Of a stretch of 11,300 nucleotides of DNA, positions 6,375-11,300 are shown piece by piece. The first letter of the stretch is position 1; every line of letters starts with the position of its first letter. The stretch covers positions 1 to 11,300 of the forward strand of contig CANGOK010000086.1 of the NCBI GenBank assembly GCA_947455285.1, given 5' to 3'. Source of the stretch: Beijerinckiaceae bacterium (GTDB lineage Bacteria; Pseudomonadota; Alphaproteobacteria; Rhizobiales; Beijerinckiaceae). Under the pieces are notes generated by a model that saw only the letters and a list, made by a program, of their open reading frames with translations, did no database searches and was not told the DNA's origin. The position numbers and the translations under genes were made by a program.

Positions 6375-7208
6375 TTACTTTGCGACGTCCGAAGCTGGCG
6401 CCTCAGTGCGCTCGATCTTCGCAGCGTCGCGCAGCTTCATGATGAGATCCGACTGGGACTTCTGGGCGACATATTGAGCCACCTGCGACTTCACTTCCTC
6501 GAATGAGGGGAAGGACTTCTGACGCTTGTCCTCAAGCTTGATGACATGCCAGCCGAACTGGCTCTTCACTGGCTCGGAAATCTCGCCCTTCTTCAGCTTG
6601 AACGCGGCCTCGCCGAATTCCGGCACCATACGATCCTTGGTGAACCAGCCGAGATCGCCGCCCTTGGAGCCCGGATCCTTGGACACATCATCTGCGACCT
6701 TGGCGAAATCCTCACCGCCCTTGACGCGCTTCAACGCGGCCTTGGCTTCATCTTCGGTGGGAAGAAGGATATGGCGGGCGCTGATCTCCTCCTCGGGCTT
6801 CTGCTTGGAGGCGGCATCGTCATAAACCTGCTTCATGGCGGCGTCGGTGGAGCCATCCCGCGCGACCTTGCCCAGCATGGTCTCCATCATCACCTTGTCG
6901 CGATAATAGGCGAGCCGACGCGCGACATCGGCGCCCTCGCCCATCTTCTCGGCAGCGGCCTGCTTGGCGACGAGCCGCAAATCAATCAGATAATCAAGAA
7001 CATAGGCTTCGCGCTGCGGGCCTTCGATCTGCTGGGGCAGGCTTGGGCCCAAATCGTCAAGCGCCACCTGCACATCCTCATCGGTGATCTCGACCCCATC
7101 GACCTTGGCCAGAACCTTGGCGCTGAGGGGGCTGGACGCTGCGAAAGCCAGCGCGATAACGGCGCCGGATGCAATGAGGCGAAGACGCTGGTTTTCCAGG
7201 AAAGACAT
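6375..7208 (-). CDS. Exported parvulin-type peptidyl-prolyl cis-trans isomerase (SurA/PrsA-like)
   Basis: The 277-residue product catalyses proline cis-trans isomerisation and probably works as a periplasmic folding factor for Sec-exported proteins. Residues 1-30 are a Sec signal peptide (cleavage after SPLSA). Residues about 31-135 form a SurA-N-like helical chaperone region starting VLAKVDGVEITDEDV. The parvulin domain spans about 141-232: ISARHILL (142-149), GGDLGWFTKDRMVPEFGEAA (183-202), KGEISEPVKSQFGWHVIKLE (207-226), with the conserved His146 and His221 in place. ATG 7208 was chosen because GGAG lies 5 bp upstream and the signal peptide begins there. An upstream ATG at 7382 would add 58 residues and overlap the promoter. 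It is the first gene of the minus-strand operon and is divergent from secA, which fits a shared role in export. No lipobox is visible. Confidence 0.93.
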   Translation of the reverse strand: MSFLENQRLRLIASGAVIALAFAASSPLSAKVLAKVDGVEITDEDVQVALDDLGPSLPQQIEGPQREAYVLDYLIDLRLVAKQAAAEKMGEGADVARRLAYYRDKVMMETMLGKVARDGSTDAAMKQVYDDAASKQKPEEEISARHILLPTEDEAKAALKRVKGGEDFAKVADDVSKDPGSKGGDLGWFTKDRMVPEFGEAAFKLKKGEISEPVKSQFGWHVIKLEDKRQKSFPSFEEVKSQVAQYVAQKSQSDLIMKLRDAAKIERTEAPASDVAK

Positions 7209-7340
7209 AAACACTCCAGATCGAAAGAAGGGCGCCGGAAGATGAACCTGGCCCAATGAGGCCGCGCACTTTCCTTGAATTCGCGCGCGGGGGCAACCCA
7301 GAGGCCTCCATTGCGGCGTGAGGATGGCGCAGGGTGAGAA

Positions 7341-7369
7341 ATTAGCCGACAGGCCGGTCACATTGACAA
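7341..7369 (-). promoter_or_regulatory. Predicted sigma70-type promoter of the PPIase-argJ-mutT operon
   Basis: On the minus strand, TTGTCA (7369-7364, 5 of 6 to TTGACA) and GCTAAT (7346-7341, 4 of 6 to TATAAT) are separated by exactly 17 bp. Its -35 hexamer overlaps that of the secA promoter on the opposite strand. Confidence 0.5.
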
Positions 7370-7391
7370 GGTAGAACCTCAATCCTATCTC
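7363..7391 (+). promoter_or_regulatory. Predicted sigma70-type promoter of secA
   Basis: A perfect TTGACA at 7363-7368 is followed after 17 bp by TATCTC at 7386-7391 (3 of 6 to TATAAT, with the first three bases correct). Transcription would start near 7398, about 45 nt before the secA ATG. Optimal spacing and the perfect -35 element are the main support. Confidence 0.6.
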
Positions 7392-7442
7392 TCACGCGGT
7401 TCACCGGGCGCAGGCGCCGGGCCGCCTTCTGGGGATTCCACT

Positions 7443-10241
7443 ATGCTTGGTGCGCTTGCGCGTAAGATTTTCGGCTCTGCCAACGATCGTCGCCTCAAAA
7501 CCTACGCCCCCAAGGTGGCCGCCATCAACGCGCTGGAAGCCGAGGTTTCCGCTCTGTCTGATGAGGCCCTGCAGGCCCGCACGCAAGAATTCCGCGCACA
7601 GCTCGCCGCCGGCCGCAGCCTCGACGAACTGCTTCCCGCCGCCTTCGCCACAGTACGCGAGGCCGCCAAACGCACGCTTGGCCAACGCCATTTCGATGTG
7701 CAGCTCATCGGCGGTATGGTGCTGCATGAAGGCGGCATTTCTGAAATGCGCACCGGCGAAGGCAAGACGCTTGTCGCGACGCTCGCCGCCTATCTCAACG
7801 CGCTGCCGGGCAATGGCGTGCATGTCGTCACCGTGAACGACTATCTCGCCCGCCGCGACGCTGGCTGGATGGGCCGTATCTATAATTTTCTGGGCCTGAC
7901 CACCGGCGTCATCGTCCATGGGCTCGATGACGAGCAGCGCCGCGAGGCCTATGCGGCCGACATTACCTACGGAACGAACAACGAGTTCGGCTTCGACTAT
8001 CTGCGCGACAATATGAAGTATGAGCTGAACCAGATGGTTCAGCGGCCCCACGCCTTCGCGATCGTGGACGAGGTCGACTCGATCCTCATCGACGAAGCGC
8101 GCACGCCCCTCATCATTTCTGGTCCCTCCGACGACAAGTCGGACCTCTATAATCATATCAATCAGCTGATCCCGCGCCTCGTCCCCGGCGATTTCGAGGT
8201 CGATGAGAAGCAGCGCACCGCAAATCTGACCGAGGCGGGCAATGAGCATGTGGAAGAGCTGCTTGGCGAAACGGGCCTCCTGAAGGAAGGCTCGCTCTAT
8301 GATGCGGCCAATGTCACGATCGTCCATCATGTGCAGCAGGCGCTGAAGGCGCATACGCTGTTCCAGAAGGATAAGGACTATATCGTCCGCAATGGCGAAC
8401 TCGTCATCATCGACGAGTTCACCGGGCGCATGATGCCGGGCCGTCGTTATTCGGAAGGCCTGCATCAGGCGCTCGAAGCCAAGGAACATGTGCAGGTTCA
8501 GCCCGAAAACGTGACGCTGGCCTCGATCACCTTCCAGAACTATTTCCGCCTCTATAAGAAGCTCGCCGGCATGACCGGCACGGCTGCGACGGAAGCGGAT
8601 GAGTTCGCCGAGATCTATGGCCTGGATGTGGTGGAGATCCCCACCAACCGTCCGGTGCAGCGCATCGACGAGGATGACGAAGTCTATCGCACGGGCGGCG
8701 AGAAGCTGAAGGCGATCCTGCGCGAGATCGAGGCCGCCAGCCAGAACATGCAGCCAATGCTGGTGGGCACGACGTCGATCGAAAAGTCAGAACAGCTCGC
8801 CGAATTCATGCAGGAAAACGGCTACAAGCTGATCGACTTCGAAGACGCCGCCGGCTTGCAAAAGCTCTATGAGGCCGCGCGCAACGGCAAGCCCTCGAAG
8901 CTCTTCGCCGTCCTGAACGCGCGCTTCCATGAGCAGGAAGCCTATATCGTCGCGGAAGCCGGCGTGCCCGGCGCCATCACCATCGCCACCAACATGGCGG
9001 GCCGCGGCACCGACATCCAGCTTGGCGGCAACGTCGACATGCGCGTGCAGCAGGAATGCGCCGCCATGGAGCCGGGGCCTGAGCGCGACGCGCGCGAGAC
9101 CGCCATCCGCGCCGAGGTTGAAGAGCTTCGCGCCAAGGCCAAGGCTGCGGGCGGTCTTTATATCATTGGCACCGAACGCCATGAGAGCCGCCGCATCGAC
9201 AATCAGCTGCGCGGACGCGGCGGCCGTCAGGGCGATCCGGGCCGCTCGAAGTTCTTCCTGTCGCTGCAAGACGATTTGATGCGCATCTTCGGCTCGGACC
9301 GCATGGACACGATGCTGACGCGCCTTGGACTCAAGGAGGACGAAGCCATCGTCCATCCCTGGATCAACAAGGCGCTGGAGAAGGCGCAGCAGAAAGTCGA
9401 GGCGCGCAACTTCGACATTCGCAAGAACATCCTGAAATACGACAACGTGATGAACGACCAGCGCAAGGTCGTCTTCGAACAGCGCCGCGAGATGATGGCG
9501 CTGGAGTCGCTGGAAGAGACTGTCGCCAACATGCGCGGCAATGTCATTGACGACATCGTGGGCAAGCATATCCCCAAGGACTCCTATCCCGACGCATGGG
9601 ATGTGGCGGGCCTTGATGAGGATGTGAAAAACAAACTGAATCTTGATCTTCCGCTGGCCGATTGGGCGCGCGAAGATGGCATCGCCGAAGAGGAAATCGC
9701 CGAACGCCTGCACAAGGCGGCGGATGACGCCTATGCGGCGCGCACCGAACAGAACACGCCTGACGTCATGCGCTTCGTCGAGAAGCAGGTGGTGCTGCAG
9801 GTGCTCGACCATTTCTGGCGCGAACATCTCGTCATGCTCGACCATCTGCGTCAGGTCATCGGCTGGCGCGGCTATGCGCAGCGCGATCCGCTGAACGAAT
9901 ACAAGTCTGAGGCCTTCGAACTCTTCAACGGCCTCATCAGCCAGTGGCATGATCTGGCCACCGCACAGCTCATGCGCGTTGAAGTCGCTTTCGAACAGCA
10001 GCCCGACCCCGCGGCCGTTGAGGCGCCGTCAATGGGGTCTGAAGCCTCGCTTGACGAGATCAACGCCTTGATCGCTGCTGGCGCTTTGTCTCCGCAGGCT
10101 TTGGGGCTTGGTGAAGATCACGCAGAGGCGGAGGCCCGCAACCCGCAGGACCCCGCGTCCTGGGGCAAGGTGGGCCGCAACGAGGCTTGCCCTTGCGGAT
10201 CTGGCAAGAAGTACAAGCACTGTCACGGCATCTTCGTTTAG
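7443..10241 (+). CDS. secA: SecA preprotein translocase ATPase
   Basis: SecA is the motor that pushes unfolded preproteins through SecYEG at the inner membrane. The 932-residue product is complete. Walker A is MRTGEGKT (102-109, Lys108) and the Walker B DEVD box is at 209-212. The preprotein cross-linking domain covers about 225-370, followed by LAGMTGTAATEADEF (374-388). Nucleotide-binding domain 2 includes TNMAGRGTDI (516-525) and the later GRGGRQGDPGRSKFF motif. The helical scaffold and wing follow. The C-terminus carries an acidic, alanine-rich linker and an intact zinc-binding SEC-C motif, Cys916-X-Cys918-X8-Cys927-His928, that binds SecB or phospholipid. Residues about 462-488 (KLIDFEDAAGLQKLYEAARN region) lengthen domain 2 relative to E. 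coli SecA (901 residues), a feature I associate with Hyphomicrobiales. GGGGA at 7431-7435 supports the start. The 3' end abuts foreign-looking DNA with no terminator seen. Confidence 0.98.
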   Translation: MLGALARKIFGSANDRRLKTYAPKVAAINALEAEVSALSDEALQARTQEFRAQLAAGRSLDELLPAAFATVREAAKRTLGQRHFDVQLIGGMVLHEGGISEMRTGEGKTLVATLAAYLNALPGNGVHVVTVNDYLARRDAGWMGRIYNFLGLTTGVIVHGLDDEQRREAYAADITYGTNNEFGFDYLRDNMKYELNQMVQRPHAFAIVDEVDSILIDEARTPLIISGPSDDKSDLYNHINQLIPRLVPGDFEVDEKQRTANLTEAGNEHVEELLGETGLLKEGSLYDAANVTIVHHVQQALKAHTLFQKDKDYIVRNGELVIIDEFTGRMMPGRRYSEGLHQALEAKEHVQVQPENVTLASITFQNYFRLYKKLAGMTGTAATEADEFAEIYGLDVVEIPTNRPVQRIDEDDEVYRTGGEKLKAILREIEAASQNMQPMLVGTTSIEKSEQLAEFMQENGYKLIDFEDAAGLQKLYEAARNGKPSKLFAVLNARFHEQEAYIVAEAGVPGAITIATNMAGRGTDIQLGGNVDMRVQQECAAMEPGPERDARETAIRAEVEELRAKAKAAGGLYIIGTERHESRRIDNQLRGRGGRQGDPGRSKFFLSLQDDLMRIFGSDRMDTMLTRLGLKEDEAIVHPWINKALEKAQQKVEARNFDIRKNILKYDNVMNDQRKVVFEQRREMMALESLEETVANMRGNVIDDIVGKHIPKDSYPDAWDVAGLDEDVKNKLNLDLPLADWAREDGIAEEEIAERLHKAADDAYAARTEQNTPDVMRFVEKQVVLQVLDHFWREHLVMLDHLRQVIGWRGYAQRDPLNEYKSEAFELFNGLISQWHDLATAQLMRVEVAFEQQPDPAAVEAPSMGSEASLDEINALIAAGALSPQALGLGEDHAEAEARNPQDPASWGKVGRNEACPCGSGKKYKHCHGIFV

Positions 10242-10340
10242 CCTGTAAAATCAAGTACTTAACTCTTCGGTTGCGCCTAGGCAGCACCTGTGCAAAATTG
10301 GTGTTCATGCGCAAACCTGTGCAGAACCTAAGCAGAGCAC
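10242..10340. other. Junction region between secA and a mobile-element integrase gene
   Basis: Within these 99 bp the sequence passes from core-chromosome GC-rich coding DNA to AT-richer DNA. It contains an 8-bp palindrome AAGTACTT (10253-10260), the palindrome GCCTAGGC (10275-10282), and two pairs of short repeats (separate entry). No stem followed by a T-run is present, so the native secA terminator may have been displaced by the insertion. An attachment site here or in the secA 3' end is inferred from position only. Confidence 0.45.
10276..10335. repeat. Paired short repeats upstream of the integrase gene (possible recombinase or regulator sites)
   Basis: ACCTGTGCAAAA (10286-10297) recurs as ACCTGTGCAGAA (10315-10326), 11 of 12 identical and 29 bp apart. 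CCTAGGCAG (10276-10284) recurs as CCTAAGCAG (10327-10335), 8 of 9 identical. The arrangement is B-A then A-B, directly before the integrase start codon at 10341. Such sites could be arm-type binding sites for the integrase or its directionality factor, or an autoregulatory operator. The repeats are seen directly; the function is inference. Confidence 0.5.
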
Positions 10341-11300
10341 ATGGAAGAGAAGGTACGAATAGACGGCGGGCTTGGGCTTGTCTTTAAGCGTGGCGGCACG
10401 TTTTACGCACGTGTCCGCACAGCGCCAAACAAGTACGTCTACCGCAGCCTTAAAACGGGCAACAAAGCCGCCGCTGTCAGAGCCGCGCAGAAACTCGTCC
10501 ATAAAATTGAATTCCAAACTGAGCATGAGTTACCGATACAAACAAAGAAATTTAGTGACGTCATAAAAGAGTATGTGGCGTACAGACAGACGCAGCATGA
10601 GCAAGGACGCACCTCTATTTACATGCTGCGGCAGATAAAGCGTGTGTCTAAGTTTTGGGTGACGTACGCAGGCAAGCGCCCACTCACCGCCATTGATAAC
10701 ATCGTGCTGAGCGAATTTTTAGAGTGGCGACGTGCCTACTACCACAACATAGCAGAAGACGAACGCCCAAAGAATGCACGCCTCAATCCCACAGACAAGA
10801 CGCTACAGTGGGAGATGATGCTGGGCAAAGCCATCGTTAAGTGGGCGCATGACAAGGGCTACAGAGGCAAAACGCAACTCCCCACATTTACATTCACACC
10901 GAAAAAGAAACGTGTGCGTCCAGCATTTGAACTGACGGAATATCGGCAGTTATGGCGTGCGTTGGTGAAATGGGAGAAAAATTGTCCAACACCTGAATAT
11001 CTCTACACCAGACAACTGCTGCGTGATTATGTGCTGATACTCGCAAACTCAGGCATGCGTGTTGGTGAGGCAAATAATCTGCGCATCAAAGACGTCCAAC
11101 CGTTTACAGATGGATTGGGACGTAAGAACTATCGTTTTGTCGTGCGCGGCAAGACGGGTGAGCGTGACGTGATACCACGCACTATCTGTGTGCGTTACGT
11201 TGATAGAATGCTAGCGAGACGTGACAAGCCGAAACCTGATGAGTGGCTGTTTGCGATGAAGACGGGCACTAAAGTCATCACGCTGATTGACCAATTTGAT
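10341..11300 (+). CDS. Tyrosine recombinase / phage-type integrase (C-terminus cut by window edge)
   Basis: The frame is open from ATG 10341 to the window edge, 320 codons with no stop. An in-frame TAA at 10329-10331 rules out an earlier start. Tyrosine recombinases cut and join DNA at attachment sites to integrate or excise mobile elements. The N-terminus (1-65) looks like an arm-binding domain, with YARVRTAPNKYVYRSLKTG at 22-40. Residues about 70-175 form the SAM-like core-binding domain. The catalytic domain starts near 195: Arg240 in LANSGMRVGEANNLRIKDV is the first catalytic arginine, and Lys271 in VVRGKTGERDVIP is the beta-hairpin lysine. The remaining H-X-X-R and the Tyr nucleophile lie beyond the edge, so activity cannot be judged. 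Codon use is AT-richer (AAA, ACA, ATA, AGA, TTA) than in all other genes here. For example, 19 of 60 bases at 10501-10560 are G/C against 41 of 60 at 9001-9060. The ribosome binding site (AGCAGAG) is weak. Confidence 0.92.
   Translation, partial: MEEKVRIDGGLGLVFKRGGTFYARVRTAPNKYVYRSLKTGNKAAAVRAAQKLVHKIEFQTEHELPIQTKKFSDVIKEYVAYRQTQHEQGRTSIYMLRQIKRVSKFWVTYAGKRPLTAIDNIVLSEFLEWRRAYYHNIAEDERPKNARLNPTDKTLQWEMMLGKAIVKWAHDKGYRGKTQLPTFTFTPKKKRVRPAFELTEYRQLWRALVKWEKNCPTPEYLYTRQLLRDYVLILANSGMRVGEANNLRIKDVQPFTDGLGRKNYRFVVRGKTGERDVIPRTICVRYVDRMLARRDKPKPDEWLFAMKTGTKVITLIDQFD

Larger units (their letters stand above)
7209..7442. other. Divergent promoter region between the PPIase gene and secA
   Basis: This 234-bp region carries the outward-facing promoters of both genes, described separately. 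The PPIase leader is long (about 125 nt from a predicted start near 7334). It includes an inverted repeat, CCGCGC (7262-7267) against GCGCGG (7285-7290), with a 17-nt loop, which could fold in the mRNA. The secA leader is about 45 nt and ends with GGGGA (7431-7435), a good ribosome binding site 7 bp before the ATG. Confidence 0.6.

Noticed and set aside
6546..7259. 237-codon plus-strand open frame opposite the PPIase gene
   Set aside because: The parvulin motifs and signal peptide are on the minus strand; this frame has no family features.
7401..8489. 362-codon open frame on the minus strand over the start of secA
   Set aside because: Antisense shadow of secA with no recognisable domain; it would also run through the secA leader.
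8787..9950. Long open frame (387 codons) on the minus strand inside secA
   Set aside because: It is antisense to conserved SecA codons, shows no family resemblance, and is an expected by-product of GC-rich codon bias.
10242..10300. Possible intrinsic terminator after secA
   Set aside because: Only short palindromes (AAGTACTT, GCCTAGGC) are present, with no stable stem followed by a T-run.
10305..10526. 73-codon minus-strand open frame over the integrase start
   Set aside because: It overlaps the well-supported integrase reading frame and has no ribosome binding site or recognisable feature.
1..11300. tRNA, rRNA, CRISPR array, IS element or riboswitch
   Set aside because: No cloverleaf, rRNA signature, spaced repeat array, transposase or recognised aptamer was seen. 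In particular, no tRNA lies next to the integrase to serve as its attachment site.

Overview
The window looks like chromosomal DNA of an alphaproteobacterium, most likely order Hyphomicrobiales (Rhizobiales). This rests on the high-GC coding style, the secA / parvulin foldase / argJ / mutT neighbourhood typical of that order, and a SecA carrying an alphaproteobacterial-type extension in nucleotide-binding domain 2. No genus can be assigned from the sequence alone.

Left part (1-3469). A ModE-type molybdate-responsive regulator runs off the left edge on the minus strand. An imperfect 27-bp palindrome resembling a ModE operator lies just upstream of its start codon. Divergent from it is a GT61-family (DUF563) glycosyltransferase with a very acidic C-terminal tail. 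Next comes a small secreted four-cysteine protein of unknown function, closely followed by a classical short-chain dehydrogenase/reductase (SDR).

Centre (3474-7208, all minus strand). The transcription order is parvulin-type PPIase, DUF1499 protein, argJ, a lipoprotein with a carboxypeptidase-regulatory-like fold, and a mutT Nudix hydrolase. The intergenic spaces are short (4, 76, 71 and 29 bp), so this is probably one operon joining extracytoplasmic folding, envelope proteins, arginine biosynthesis and nucleotide-pool cleaning. It converges on the SDR gene with only 4 bp between the two stop codons.

Right part (7209-11300). secA (932 codons) is complete and divergent from the PPIase gene. 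The two genes appear to use back-to-back sigma70-type promoters that share one -35 heptamer. Starting 99 bp after the secA stop codon, base composition and codon use change sharply. A tyrosine recombinase (integrase) gene begins here and runs off the right edge, so the window seems to end inside the first gene of an integrated mobile element. The secA 3' end is a candidate attachment region, and a pair of short repeats in front of the integrase may be recombinase or regulator binding sites.

No tRNA, rRNA, CRISPR array or insertion sequence was found, and no convincing intrinsic terminator. No gap between genes exceeds 300 bases. The cargo of the mobile element, where a new system would most likely lie, is outside the window.
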